Counted from the first letter of the stretch, positions 11,140-22,237 are shown. The stretch is 64,000 bases of DNA from Diphasiastrum complanatum (GCA_029204225.1 CM055092.1:80608189-80672188), one strand, 5' to 3'. Notes: generated from the sequence alone by a model not told the origin. Translations and numbers: made by a program.

Positions 11140-11831
11140 AGCCTTAGCATTTTTCCTTCGTTTTTCCTTTGATATTTTCTGTTTTTTCGTGACTGTGCAT
11201 TTTGAACTATGTTTCGCACAGTCTACATTTTAGAACTGTTTTGGTTTTTAGTTCGCGTTTTTGGGTCATGAGAAAATCATCCCTACGTTGTCGCGTTTTC
11301 CGCATTTTTGCAAAAAGGCGACATATTGTCTCCAACGCCTTAGAAAAATTTTCTAGCCTACTATCACATTTTTTCGCCTTAAAAAAAAAGGGAACATACT
11401 CTTTCCAAAGCCTTAGAAAATTTTTCTGGCCTACTGTCGCATTTTTTGAAGGCAACACTGTCTTTAAAATGCCTTAGAAAAGTTTTTAGGCCAACCTTCG
11501 CATTTTTCGCCTTTCGGGTTTTTTGCATTTTTCGGAAAAAAGTGAAGTTGCCCTTGAAATAGCGAAGGTGCCCCTAAAAAGGCGACACTTCCCTTAAAAA
11601 GGAGAAACCGCCCTTAAAATCTTGAAAGTGCTCTTTGGCAAAAGGCGAAGGGCTGCAGCGTGAAGGCACTGTCCAACGGGCAGAAGGCAACTAATGCACG
11701 AGCAAAAGGAGAAGGTCAAACACCACACCACGACATGAAACTGTTCACGACTCAAATCTCTTTGCACTCCAAAGGACCAGGAAGATACATGTAGTACAGC
11801 TTCATCTGATATGAAAACGTAAGCAGAAGAG
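11140..11831 (+). repeat. Copia 3' untranslated region with two short tandem arrays
   Basis: After the end of pol come two arrays. At about 11328-11520 three units of about 60-75 bp each start with GCCTTAGAAAA and contain CGCATTTTT. At about 11543-11650 there are five units of about 20 bp (for example GAAGGTGCCCCTAAAAAGGC). The region then runs into the 100-bp segment that also borders the minus-strand LTR. Confidence 0.7.
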
Positions 11832-12350
11832 TGTTAGGACGTGCCTAATCCACCGCTCTTGTAATTTGAGATTAGTTGTAGATCGTTTAATCTTTCTAAT
11901 CAGAATTGTTACTATGAATATATGTATTGCTAGACACATCAAGACAACGAAGAAAAAAAAAAAAAAAGGTCAGCCACGGACACAGAGTGTTTTACAAGTT
12001 AGCAGTAGCCAGTCATATTTTTGTGAGAAAGAACATCTTTCTCGCGCCAATGCGTTGATCTAGGAAACAGACATCGCTCAAGAAAATATTGTAAAGTTCA
12101 ATTCTGATAATAGAAGGGATTTTCTCAATACTCTGTTCTGTAATGTGTATGATCTGCAATATTGGAATGCATGCTATCAGTAGATAAATTTTCGCCATTG
12201 TTATTACTCAACATTATCTGCTGTTTACAAGTTTGATTTTTTTTTACAACAGATCTGCAGTAGCAATCTGGGCTTGGAAGATAATTAGACTGCAGTCATC
12301 CGTAGCAGTAGCTACTCCTGCCAAGTCGGTTCTATCCAGCCTTCGTTAGC
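11832..12350 (+). repeat. Copia LTR, plus orientation (right arm of the palindromic remnant)
   Basis: Begins TGTTAGGACGTGCC, directly after the 3' untranslated region, so this is a 3' LTR. Similarity to the inverted copy at 9633-10127 fades at about 12350, where a TTTCG-repeat tract begins. The exact 3' end is uncertain by a few bases. Confidence 0.8.
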
Positions 12351-12482
12351 GTTTCATTTCGTTTCGTTTCATTTCGGTTTCGTTTCGTTTCGAGCTATTT
12401 CTTCCTCCCATCAATGGAGCAAAGCTCGCTTCGTTTTGTTTCGTTTCAATTCGCTTCGATTCGTTTTGTTTCGCGATTATTT
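12351..12482. repeat. Imperfect GTTTC/TTTCG short tandem repeat
   Basis: Two runs of GTTTCGTTTC-like pentamers separated by about 40 bases of other sequence. It starts exactly where LTR similarity ends. Confidence 0.75.
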
Positions 12483-13288
12483 CGCATCAGTTCTTCTCTT
12501 AGTCGAAGTTCCAGTCTTGTTGATGCTCTTTTCTGATAAGTTGCACGAACCTTGGGTTATCAGTCTTTATGGGGATGGACTTATTAACAAATTAGAGGTA
12601 GGAACAAATTTGGATGGATGGGTTGGATAGAGACTTGGTGGAAGGACAAGGGAATTGATAGTTCTACAATTGCAGCCTTGGACCTTTGCAATGTCGAGCT
12701 TTGACCACCACTTGTTGGGAGGAGCTCACTTTGTCTTGCAGGCTCACTGTTGTTTTTATCTTTTCCTTTTCTACAACACTTTGTTCCTTTGATCCATTAC
12801 TTTGGATCTCTTCGGGCTTCATAGGAGGGGATTTGACTATCATTGCTCCAGAGAATTTCTTTTGATCAAGGTCGATCTAACTTGTTTGTTGCTTAAGTTT
12901 TGTCCTTTCCTCCTCAGTTTCTTTGTTTTATTTCTTCGAGTTGCTTCGCCTGCTTCTCAGGTTCTCTTTTCTGACTGACCAACCGATGTAGGTGGTAATT
13001 GGTCTCCGCAAGACACTTAGTTCTAACCTTAAAATTTTAGACCATCACCACATAATATCCTTGAACATCGACCTTTTTTTTACAAACTTCATTGACCCAT
13101 CTTAACACATAGTATTGCCTTTGCAAGGCAAGGCCAAAAAGAGGGGGTGGTGGGCTTAAATGTGAACTCAGCTAAAATTGAGCCGTATCTATTTGAACTC
13201 CTTCCAAGCTATACGGCTCACCCCCGCCTACATGAAGGAAAGAAGAAGAAGAAGAAGAAGAAGAAATAGGAAGCAGAGAAAGCGAGAT
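12483..13288 (+). promoter_or_regulatory. Upstream region of the SF1 gene
   Basis: No gene seen. It should hold the SF1 promoter; I cannot place a convincing TATA box. A (GAA)n tract lies at about 13237-13265, just before the first upstream ORF, which is common in plant leaders. Confidence 0.35.
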
Positions 13289-13321
13289 ATGGCGGATGGA
13301 TCGTCGAGCGGCTTATTGTGA
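13289..13321 (+). promoter_or_regulatory. Upstream ORF 1 in the SF1 leader
   Basis: A 10-codon ATG-to-TGA frame (MADGSSSGLL) lies about 315 bases before the SF1 start. If the mRNA starts upstream of it, scanning ribosomes would meet it first. Confidence 0.45.
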
Positions 13322-13333
13322 TCGTTGCTCTGC

Positions 13334-13489
13334 ATGATCAGCAAGCAGGAAGTGTGGATTTGGTCTATGGCTTTGCTCATCTGCACGATCAGATGCCATA
13401 AGACGAATCCTGCAGTTTGTTTTGGGGTTTTGAGTGTCCTTATTGAAGGTTGTCCTGGTTTTAGTCCAGGTGCTAGTTGCTCTGCGTGA
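13334..13489 (+). promoter_or_regulatory. Upstream ORF 2 in the SF1 leader
   Basis: A 51-codon frame starting MISKQEVWIW and ending before the main start. It spans the first unit of the leader duplication. Whether it is translated or spliced out cannot be seen here. Confidence 0.4.
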
Positions 13490-13536
13490 TTGGCAATCGG
13501 GAAGGGTGGATCTGTTCCTTGGGTTTGGTCACTGGC

Positions 13537-13566
13537 ATGATCGGGTTGTACAGAAAGAGCTGTTAA
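13537..13566 (+). promoter_or_regulatory. Upstream ORF 3 in the SF1 leader
   Basis: A 9-codon frame (MIGLYRKSC) ending 37 bases before the SF1 ATG. It lies in the second unit of the leader duplication. Confidence 0.35.
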
Positions 13567-13603
13567 GTTTGTTTTAGGGTTTTGTGTGATATTGTTGAGG
13601 GTT

Positions 13604-16588
13604 ATGGAGTTAGGCTTAGGGGTGGCAGACGTAGATCCTTCGGCTTGGCAGCAGCAGGAAAGCATTTCTGATAGCAAGGAGTTGACGGTGCAGAACAATG
13701 GAGCGTATCCGGTGGATTACTCAGGGTTTGGGGCGTTCACGACCAGTGGTGAGGGTTTTGAGCAGCCACAGGGCATTGGGGATGACTCAGATTATGGAAA
13801 TAATGAGACAGATGTGGATGGGGGGCAGGATCAGCGGCCTCCATGGCAAGGAGGCTCCTCAGAATGGCAGCAGAGGGATGCCGCATCCGATCAAAAGCAT
13901 GTGTTAGATTACAGCGCTGAAGAAAATACCCTAGCAATTAGCGAGAACTCAGGAAAAGCAAGGGATGGATGGCAACAATCAAGTGATGATTGCGAAGGGG
14001 TTTTAGCGAAAGCAAATGACAGCAGAGGCTATGCCGATGGCGATGGCAAGGCCAATGGTAAGGCTGGATATTCTATTCCTGAGTTGTCCAAGGGATCAGA
14101 GCAGCAGTTCTTTTCTGCAGGGGCTTTAGCGAAAGCAGATGATGGTGGTAGTGTTGAGGCCAATGGTCAGGGTAGACATCCATGTTCCGATTTGTCTGAG
14201 GTTTTGGAGCAGCAGTCCTTTTCTGCAGGGGGCGAGGAAGAGGTAGCCCCGGGGTCAGGGGGATTGCTCGCAGGGGAGTCAGATGGCAGGGGGGAAACAA
14301 GCTCTGGAAAGAAACGGCGCAGTAGATGGGGGCCTCAGCCGGACGGCGAATCCGAACCTCAGGATAGTGAAGGGGCGGAAACAAAGAAAAGGAAGTCAAG
14401 ATGGGAGGCCTCTGAGGAGCCGAAGCCATCTCTTCTTGGTCAGATTCAGCTTCCAGATTTTGTGAAAGCGCTAACGGGTGGTGTGGATCTAGATCCAGAG
14501 ATTCAGGCCCTAAACATCCAGCTGCTGGAGATCAACAGGAAATTGCAGTCTGGCCAATTTGTGGATGAAAGACCCGATGAAATCAGGTCCCCCTCTCCAG
14601 AGCCTCTCTATGACAATAATGGCATTCGAATAAACACAAAAGAATACAGGGTTAAAGAGAGATTAACTCGTGATCGACAGGAAATCATTTCGCAGCTCAT
14701 CAAGAAAAATCCGGCGTTCAAGCCACCCCCAGATTATAGGCCTCCAAAAGTCTATAAGAAGCTCTACATTCCTCTAAAAGAGTATCCTGGTTATAATTTC
14801 ATTGGGCTGATCATTGGCCCTCGTGGCAACACACAGAAGCGCATGGAGAAAGAAACGGGTGCAAAAATTGTGATCAGGGGCAAGGGTTCAATCAAGGAAG
14901 GACGGCTGTTGCAGAAGCGGGATATGAAGCCAGATATTTCTGAGAATGAGGATTTGCATGTTCTGGTCGAGGCAGACAATCAGGAGGCCCTGGAGAAGGC
15001 TGCGGGGATGGTTGAGAGGCTTCTTGTTCCCGTGGATGAGGTTAGAAATGAGCACAAGCGTGCACAGCTGCGGGAGCTCGCAGCATTGAATGGCACAATT
15101 AGAGATGATGAGTTCTGTCGACTCTGTGGTGAGGCAGGGCACAGGCAATTTGCTTGTCCTTCACGCCATTCAACATTTAAGAGTGATGTGCTGTGTCGAA
15201 TTTGTGGAGATGGAGGTCATCCAACCATTGATTGCCCCATGAGGGGGTCCGCCCAAGGAAACAAGATGGATGATGAGTATAAGAACTTTCTTGCTGAGCT
15301 CGGAGGAGGTTCTGATGGTGGAGGGGACATTGGAGGCAGCAGACAGATGGGTGCTCCTCTTGCTCTTCCCGGCCCCCAGGGGGGCCCTCCTTGGTCTGGA
15401 AATGCAGGTGCAGGTAGTGGCAGCAATGCAGGTAGTGGCATTGGGTACAAAGCTGGCTCAATGGGTGGTCAAAATGTTGCATCTATGGATCCAAGAGGAG
15501 CAGGATCAGGTCTCGCAATGCCGCAGCAACAAGGTATTGGAAATCAGTTTTTTCAATCTGGACAATTTGCTGGCAAGTTTGGGAAAGATGACGATTCAAA
15601 TCTCTATGTGAGTTACTTGCCCAATTTTCTTGATGAAGAAGGCTTAAGGCAGCTCTTTGCTCCGTTTGGTCAAATTGAGAGTACAAGGGTTATTAGGGAC
15701 AAATTAAATGGATCGAGCAAAGGGTATGGATTTGTTAAATTTTCTGATGCAAATTGTGCAGCCCAGGCTGTGGCTCATATGAATGGATACAGGCTCGAAG
15801 GAAAGAATCTGGCAGTGCGTGTTGCGGGCCGTCCACCTCCACCCGGTGCTCCGGGAGGACAAGATTATATGGTTGGAAGTGGCTATCCTCCCTATCAGCA
15901 GCTCCCTCCTCAAGGATCGCCAATGGGTCCATATCAAGCAGCTCCTCCCCCATGGGGAGCCCCTTTGAGACCCCCTCCTTACAATAATTTTTATGAATCT
16001 TCAGGACCAGCAAATCATTATGGGCCACAATATCCAATTCCACCTGCACATCAAGGTCCTCATTCATTCCCATCTGGTCCTTATGCTGGACCTTCAGTCC
16101 GAGTTCCTTCTGTCTATTCTGGGCCTCCCCCTTATTCGGGTTTTGCCCCACAAGCTCCTGGCTTTGCAGGGCCACCATCTCAAGGCGGAGCAGCTGCTGC
16201 TTACCAGGGTCCTCCAGTTCAAGGAATTCCATCTGCCGGGCAGTCACAAGGACCACCAGGGGGAATGTCGAATGCACCAAGTAGCTACCCACCTGGTCCT
16301 GCAGGCAGTTCACAGCCTCCTGGTTCTCTCAGCTCTTCTAACATTTCAGGCGTTGGTGTCTCACCTGTAACTCAAGCAGCTGCTCAGGTTGGGCAAATGG
16401 GTATGGCGGCGTATCCTGCACCTCCCCCCAACCCTTATCAAGGCCATTATATTGCTCCTTCACATCTCCCTCCATCAACTGGTGGTGGAGCTCCTTGGTT
16501 AACAAGCACAAATCCTCACCCCGGGGGGCAGCAGAACAATGCAGTCGAGTCAGAGTATGAGAGGTTCATGTCTGAAATGGGTCGGTGA
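13604..16588 (+). CDS. SF1: Splicing factor 1 / branchpoint-binding protein, plant type
   Basis: A 994-residue nuclear protein expected to bind the intron branchpoint and U2AF65 early in spliceosome assembly. In order: two tryptophan motifs for U2AF binding, KKRRSRW at 236-242 and KKRKSRW at 261-267; the helix hairpin starting [11 protein letters not shown] at about 283; a STAR-type KH domain at about 385-475 with the GPRG loop at 405-408; two CCHC zinc knuckles, [14 protein letters not shown] at 505-518 and [14 protein letters not shown] at 531-544; an RRM at about 665-745 with RNP2 LYVSYL and RNP1 KGYGFVKF; and a proline/glycine/glutamine-rich tail ending [12 protein letters not shown]. The C-terminal RRM is the plant arrangement. 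I took the ATG at 13604; the frame is open 18 bases further upstream but only from a GTG. No intron interrupts the coding region. The N-terminal 230 residues are low-complexity and contain a repeated block ([11 protein letters not shown]-like). No sign of decay. Confidence 0.97.
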   Translation: MELGLGVADVDPSAWQQQESISDSKELTVQNNGAYPVDYSGFGAFTTSGEGFEQPQGIGDDSDYGNNETDVDGGQDQRPPWQGGSSEWQQRDAASDQKHVLDYSAEENTLAISENSGKARDGWQQSSDDCEGVLAKANDSRGYADGDGKANGKAGYSIPELSKGSEQQFFSAGALAKADDGGSVEANGQGRHPCSDLSEVLEQQSFSAGGEEEVAPGSGGLLAGESDGRGETSSGKKRRSRWGPQPDGESEPQDSEGAETKKRKSRWEASEEPKPSLLGQIQLPDFVKALTGGVDLDPEIQALNIQLLEINRKLQSGQFVDERPDEIRSPSPEPLYDNNGIRINTKEYRVKERLTRDRQEIISQLIKKNPAFKPPPDYRPPKVYKKLYIPLKEYPGYNFIGLIIGPRGNTQKRMEKETGAKIVIRGKGSIKEGRLLQKRDMKPDISENEDLHVLVEADNQEALEKAAGMVERLLVPVDEVRNEHKRAQLRELAALNGTIRDDEFCRLCGEAGHRQFACPSRHSTFKSDVLCRICGDGGHPTIDCPMRGSAQGNKMDDEYKNFLAELGGGSDGGGDIGGSRQMGAPLALPGPQGGPPWSGNAGAGSGSNAGSGIGYKAGSMGGQNVASMDPRGAGSGLAMPQQQGIGNQFFQSGQFAGKFGKDDDSNLYVSYLPNFLDEEGLRQLFAPFGQIESTRVIRDKLNGSSKGYGFVKFSDANCAAQAVAHMNGYRLEGKNLAVRVAGRPPPPGAPGGQDYMVGSGYPPYQQLPPQGSPMGPYQAAPPPWGAPLRPPPYNNFYESSGPANHYGPQYPIPPAHQGPHSFPSGPYAGPSVRVPSVYSGPPPYSGFAPQAPGFAGPPSQGGAAAAYQGPPVQGIPSAGQSQGPPGGMSNAPSSYPPGPAGSSQPPGSLSSSNISGVGVSPVTQAAAQVGQMGMAAYPAPPPNPYQGHYIAPSHLPPSTGGGAPWLTSTNPHPGGQQNNAVESEYERFMSEMGR

Positions 16589-17612
16589 TGTCGATGCACA
16601 AGATTCATTTTATGGCGAGAAAAAACCGTGGAAGGAGATTTTGTTTCAGTGCAATGTCAAGATGCCATAGGGCGATAGAGTGTAGTATCTCTACCGTACT
16701 ACATATTTCACACTTGCATTGAAATGGATGGCTGGAGAGTGATAACATTAAAAGCTCTACTGTGATAGGATCTTCTATTTTGAGGAGACTCATTGATTAA
16801 GGTTCTGATACGTTTCTCCATGGACATCATAGAAGAAGCAAAGCTTTACTTGGATGTCAAAATCAGCATACAGGTTTAAGCCGCCAGGCACATTGTTTTT
16901 TGTAGTAAAGATGTTAATTTTAAGAAGTTGAGCAGTGCGGCAGACTCGAGGTAAGAGGAATCAACCATCAGGATTATGTCATCCATTAAACAGGATAAGA
17001 TAATGATTCACAGAAAATAGCAACAGATTTCAGAATACAGGAATAGATTTCAGATGAACCGTTTGCTTTTAGACCTTGTTATCCGCCTTTTATCTGTACG
17101 AGTGTGAGAGTTATAAGAAATTCTGCCTCAGTAAGGGTTAATTTTTTGTCCATGCACCAATCTGAGTCACATTTCCAGCAATCTTGGTTCTGTGGCTTTT
17201 ATCTAGTCGAGCCAATTTCTGGATTTGAGCCTGGATTATAACGTGTCAAAAGTTTTCAACACTTTCGAAAACCCTCCCCCCTTTCACATTTTTACCAACC
17301 TTAAAATGTTCTCATTTTGAATCTACTGGACACTATGATTTGAGTCTCGGATGAACTTTGAAAGAAATAGCAAAGCTTGTCTTCCTGTCGATTTCACTGG
17401 AATTTTTGGATACTAACTTATGCTATTCGTTGGATGTCTATTTTGTAAAAGTTCAGTTACTTGGAAGCACCTTAATGCAGGATCTTCTTGTGCAGGATCT
17501 TCTTGATTGCATAGCAAATATGTATGTCTAATTGTTAGGGTCTGTATTGTTTGCTCAATTTGTAATTATTTGAACTGTAATTGTTATAAGTCATTATAGT
17601 TTATGTGGCTCG
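16589..17612 (+). other. SF1 3' flank and intergenic DNA
   Basis: No gene seen. The SF1 3' untranslated region must begin here, but I find no decisive polyadenylation signal. A small direct repeat, GCAGGATCTTCTTG twice, occurs at about 17478-17505. Confidence 0.35.
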
Positions 17613-17966
17613 TTAAGGTATGTTGTCATGCACTGAAGATGCAATAATTGCTATAGCTTTGTCATTTCTCAAACTCCATTCTTGAAGTTCCTTGCCAGGA
17701 GTAGTTATTGGCTTCTCCTCTGTTGGTTCTACCCATTGCCAAAGACCTTCGCCCTTCAGTAGGAGTGAAGTCTTTGATTTCCAAATCAAATAGTTTGAAC
17801 CTTCTGGATCCAAGATCGTACTGATCTTAGATTGAATGTTGCTGATCGATGACATCTTCTATTCTTATGAAGAAACTCCAGATGCGGCTTGTTGATGGAT
17901 GTATGAAGGATGCTGAGAGGGGTGCGAGGATACCATTGTATGGACTCTGATATGCTCTGATACCAC
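17613..17966 (-). pseudogene. Ty1/copia gag N-terminus with leader and primer-binding site
   Basis: The minus strand from the ATG at 17855 encodes MSSISNIQSKISTILDPEG then NYLIWKSKTSLLLKGEGLW, the start of a copia gag polyprotein. It is cut off near 17613. TGCTCTGATACCA at 17953-17965 is the reverse-complemented primer-binding site, next to the LTR at 17967. The gag is related to that at 35943 (SSMQSKICSILDSSGFNFL). Confidence 0.8.
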
Positions 17967-18350
17967 TGTAGGAAAAATAGTAATAATTCTTTCTTAGAGA
18001 ACATGATGAAAGTTTGAATAAATCAAACTAATATCAGTGTCTTCAATCGGGTTTGTTTATGGTCTATGTACTAATAAAACAATTTTTACCTTGATTGAAT
18101 AAGCATGCGAAATTAAGAGACAATTTTAGAAAATTTTAGACAATCAGAAATTGAGAAATTTTGATCAAAAACAAATTTCATAATTCTGAATCTAAATCAT
18201 CAATATACATCTCTTGCTATCTTGTTTCACTATTGTGTCTTTGATTGAGTGAGTTGGAGTTACAACGAGTAGTGCACATGTATTTATATTGTTACAAGAT
18301 AGGTCCTTTGGCCTTTTACTTATGTAACAATAGATCTAACTGTTACGACA
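17967..18350 (-). repeat. Copia LTR, minus strand, 384 bp
   Basis: Plus-strand reading TGTAGGAAAAATAG to CTGTTACGACA. The left boundary is fixed by the primer-binding site one base away; the right one by the TG...CA rule. Bases 17967-18247 match the reverse complement of 1-281. Confidence 0.75.
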
Positions 18351-18758
18351 GTTGATATTCAAATAAACACTCTGTTTTTAGACTCGAATAATTTTTGTTT
18401 GCGATTTGTTCGCAACAATTTATCTCTTCGTCTAAGCTTCGTGTTTTGCGAATTGTTCGTGACACTTTGTCTCTTTGCGATATCTTCGTGTTTCGAGAAT
18501 TGTTCGCAACAGTTGATAGTTTTGAGCTTGAAGAAAAATAAAGAATATTTCATGAATTGTTCGCGATAGAGGCGACAGCTTCGCGACAGGTGAGGTTTGA
18601 ACAAGAAACAAAATATTTCGCGACAAGAAGTTGTTTGTGAATCTTTTGAATACCGCAAGAAATCTGTTCGCGAATCTTACGAGTTACCACAAGAATATAT
18701 TTCATGAATCTTTTGAGGTTGAACAGAAATAGAAATGTTTTGAGTTTGAGTTCATTTC
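18351..18758 (-). repeat. Degenerate repeats rich in GAATTGTTCGCRA
   Basis: About 400 bases made of loosely repeated GAATTGTTCGCAACA, GAATTGTTCGTGACA, TTCGCGACA and GAATCTTTTGA words at irregular 40-60-bp spacing. No gene. It lies between a minus-strand LTR and minus-strand copia protease, so it may be element sequence. Confidence 0.5.
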
Positions 18759-19614
18759 TCATCCTTTGTCAATTAAACTGTGCACTTTGTTAGTAGAATC
18801 GAGATTTGTCTGATCAGGTCTTCTACAATCTTCATATGCCAACAAAGAAGTGAAGTACTCTTTGTGAAAAGTCATGTGTGAACTTGCTCCACTATCAATC
18901 CACCATGGATCTAGATCTCCATCATTATCAAGCATACGTGAAAACATCACAAAAGCATCATCATTTGAATTTTGAACATCCAAACCATCTTCATCATGAG
19001 TGAGAACACTTACTTGTCTCCTTGATCTCTCTTCTTCTTGTAGCACTCATTTGCAAAGTGTCCTTTGATGCCACAATAGAAGCACTTGAGCTTTGATCTA
19101 TCTTTCTTCTTGCCATTTGAAGAAGCCTCTCCTTGATCTTGCCCTTTAGACCACTTGCTTTTGCTTTTGCCCTTAAATTTGCCCTTGATGAACATAGCCT
19201 CCTCTCCAACTTGAGATGTTGATGAAGATCCACCTCTTGCTTGAAGCCTATATTCTTCATTGATCAAGATTTTTTGAAGATCCATCAAACTTGGAAAAGT
19301 TCTTGGAATAGAAAGAATTTGTACAATGTTAGCATGAGCATCCAACAATTCATTAAGAATAACTTGAACAAGCTCTCCTTCCTTAATGCTCTCATCAATG
19401 CAAACTAACTCATCATTCAAAGCTTTCACTCTCAAAACAAAAATATTTGGACTTTCTTCATTCTTTTGCAAAGTTTGAAAGATTTGCGTTCTTAGAGTCA
19501 ACACTCTAGAATTAGACTTGGATTCATAAAGCTTCTTTAATGAATCATAGGCATCCTTTGATAAAGTACTCTTACCAACTTCCTTGAGAAGCTCATTGGT
19601 AACATTCATCTTTT
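18759..19614 (-). pseudogene. Ty1/copia gag C-terminal half and protease
   Basis: The minus strand (about 19605 to 18759, two frames) gives gag: NVTNELLKEVG, TLSKDAYDSLKKLYESKSN, LTLRTQIFQTLQ, then a CCHC knuckle CFYCGIKGHFANEC. After a frame change comes the protease site PWWIDSGASSHMT. Its N-terminal half is found 5.4 kb away at 25298-25031 on the same strand, beyond an insertion. The element stops near 18759. Confidence 0.85.
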
Positions 19615-20200
19615 GTTGAAAATGAAAAATCATCTACCTTGACTTTAGGCTTGTCACAAAGTTTTTTCTATGTGAGTTTGTTGTTTCATAATGTAAATGC
19701 CAAATTTGGCCTAGAAGGAACTCGAGGTACATGGGTTCTTCAAGTCTAGTTGGTAATATACAACTTGCATATAGATTGTAGACTTAGAAATGTCATTAAT
19801 AGGCTTGTAGAAACTCGTGGCATATCACATGCAATGGTTGTAAGTGATCCATAGTGACATGCAAGGCATGCACAAAGTAAAATGGACACATGCATGATAA
19901 TTTGTACAATTCTAGTTGAAAAAATGACACTTGGTAAAAGTAAATAGAAATGCATGCATGAGAAGTGACAAATGTGACTAATACTCTACTTTTCACTTAT
20001 AGATGTGGATGGAAGTTGGATGGATGTGGTTCTACCTTGAGATGCCTCAAACTCCATAAATATGTGTAGACATTTTCATAATCTTTGATGAAGAACCAAG
20101 CTTTGAAGCTATTCCATGCCATTTTGGATCTACACTATCATTTGCTTGAATATTGCTCTTTCTTTCTCTCTCTAACTCGAGTTGAGGCTTATGCTAATTG

Positions 20201-21007
20201 TGAGAAATTGGCAAAAATCTAGCTTGGTATTTTTTATGATAAAAGTTTGTAAGTGAATCTCACATGTGTGGAGGATGTTCCCACGTGTGGACAATTGTAA
20301 AGTAAATCAAAATGTTTGATATAGGAGTCTCATAAAATTTCATAGTCAAGCATTTAGGTGTAGGATGTTGATAGGGTCAAATTTGGCATTGATGGCAAAT
20401 TATCCATTTCCACTTGTAATGCCAATATTGAGCCAAACTTGTGCCAATTAGAGTGTAGACAAGTGTCATGCTTTTGTTTGATGAAGCTTAAGAGGTCCAA
20501 TAGAATTTAGAGGTGGAACCTTGTGAGGTCCAATAGAAAATTGAGGTGTGCTTGAATATAGTCCAATAGAATTTAGAGGTGCATGGATCAATGGTCCAAT
20601 AGGATTAAGAGGTGGCAAAGTGTGATCCAATCATAGTTAAGCATAGTGGTAGCTCATGAATCTATTAGTATCATTGTACTTCTCCTTTTGGATCTAATTG
20701 ATTTTGAGATTGAGTGGATTTTGAGTGTCATTGAATTTCTAGCTTTATCTCTCTACCCGAAAGCTCATGATGGTTTTTCTCTCTCTACCCGAGGAGAGTA
20801 GCTTGTTTTTAATTAGAATACTTTTGGAACACTTCCCACACGTGTGAGTGAGAGTTGGAAGTGATTGAATGCATGTAGTAGTGTGTTTTTGCCATAGGAT
20901 TCAAGATTGATCTTGAATCTCAATCTAGTCTTGATCTTGGTGCATCTACACACCTTAGGAGATCACAAGTACATGTAGTGGACAGTCCACACGTGTGAAA
21001 TTCAACA
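20201..21007 (+). repeat. 5' LTR of a plus-strand copia element
   Basis: 807 bp, TGTGAGAAATTGGC to GAAATTCAACA. By eye it differs from the 3' LTR at about 15 sites, so roughly 98% identical. TAAT precedes this LTR and follows the 3' LTR, a likely (4-bp) target duplication. The LTR contains four spaced copies of GTCCAATAGAATTTAGAGG-like sequence (about 20490-20615) and three CACGTG palindromes. Confidence 0.9.
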
Positions 21008-21019
21008 TGGTATCAGAGC
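21008..21019 (+). other. Copia primer-binding site
   Basis: TGGTATCAGAGC starts at the base after the 5' LTR. Confidence 0.9.
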
Positions 21020-21764
21020 CTACCTAAGGTTACCATGCATTTTGATCCATTTGAGTGAAAACTATTCATCAATCTTGAGCTAGAAATTGTCAAGGCCCAT
21101 TTTCCTAGCTATCTTGTTCAATTTTGGATCAAAAGAGATCAAAAGGACATTGATTGGGTCTGACCTGGTACTGTACGGAATCAGGTGCTCAGACACGTGT
21201 GAGGAACATCCAATTTCAGTTTGGGAGTTCTCTTTCATGTTTGATCCAAAAATCTTGCTAGATAGCTTGTTTTGAAGCTATTTTTGTCTAGTTTCTGATG
21301 CAATCAGTTTCATTCCATTTGGTTTAGCCAATCAAAAATTATAAGCTTTTGAAGAGGGTTAGGTAGGGCACCTAGACCTGGGTGGACACATTTGGTTTGG
21401 TCAAAAGATTGCTTGTTTGATCCAAAATCACAATTGAATGCTTACCAATCTCATCTATATGTGATCTAGGCACTATTTTGAGATCTTAGCCATTTTGTTT
21501 CATGTAATATCATTGTATTTGAGTCAAATTTGGTTTCTTAGTGTATTTCACACGTGCTAAGAGTGTTTGATCCTAACTTTGCCCATACTCCATCATTTGA
21601 TGTGAAGTAGATCTAGTTTTGGAGAGATTGAGATAGCTAGTGAGAATCATCTCACAGTTTGTTGCAAGATCTTGCATAAGTGATGGTAGCACACCATTAT
21701 TGGATCCTATAGTGAGAGAGAAGCAACATTTTTTGTTCATCACTTTTATTTATCTCCACTTTAC
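21020..21764 (+). other. Untranslated leader of the plus-strand copia element
   Basis: About 745 bases between primer-binding site and gag with no supported coding. It carries further ACACGTGTGAGG and TTCACACGTGC motifs like those in the LTR. Confidence 0.6.
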
Positions 21765-22215
21765 ATGACTTCAATGAGTTTATACTTGTTGCAACCAAGT
21801 GAGAGATTGTCTACTTCCAATTATTCAATATGGAAGTTGAGGATGGAGTCCACCTTGATACTCCAAGATGTGATGGACATTGTACTTGAGATTGAGGAGG
21901 AGCCTCAAGTCCTTCAAGAAGTACAAAAATACAAGAAGAGAGCTAGGATGGCTCTCCACTACATTAAGATGAATGTCTCTAATGAGATATTGAGGGAGAT
22001 TGGTGATTGTTCTACATCCAAGGAAGCTTGGGATTGTCTCAAGTCCATCTATGAGGCTAAGAACACCTTTAGGCTCCTCACTCTTAGAAATCAAATATTC
22101 CAAAGTAGTCAAAAGAGTGATGAGAGTGCATCTAATTATGTTTTGAGAGTCAAGGATATTCATAGGGAGCTTGCATGTATTGGTGACTCAATCAATCAAA
22201 GTGAGCTACAAGCTT
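21765..22215 (+). pseudogene. Copia gag, truncated
   Basis: From the ATG at 21765 the frame encodes a typical copia gag: LSTSNYSIWKLRMESTL, then YKKRARMALHYIKMNVSNEIL, AWDCLKSIYEAKN and LTLRNQIFQSSQ. After NQSELQAS (about 22210) it jumps into protease sequence in another frame, so the gag end with its zinc knuckle has been deleted. The 204-codon open frame continues past this point only by chance. Confidence 0.85.
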
Positions 22216-22237
22216 CTCCTCTTCCACCTTCAACAAG

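Larger units (their letters stand above)
13325..13610 (+). repeat. Diverged tandem duplication in the SF1 leader
   Basis: Two units offset by 152 bases: one begins TTGCTCTGCATGATCAGC at 13325, the other TTGCTCTGCGTGATTGGC at 13477. Later matching blocks are GTTTGTTTTGGGGTTTTG versus GTTTGTTTTAGGGTTTTG, and GTTGAAGG-like sequence versus GTTGAGGGTTATGG. The SF1 ATG falls at the end of unit 2. Confidence 0.65.

Noticed and set aside
13586-13603. Six extra N-terminal codons for SF1 starting at GTG
   Set aside because: Plant nuclear genes start at ATG almost always; the ATG at 13604 is in frame and close by.
15735-16313. Antisense frame of 192 codons over SF1 (and other shadows at 13228-16370)
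   Set aside because: It overlaps the well-supported SF1 coding region and reflects its codon bias; no domain recognised.
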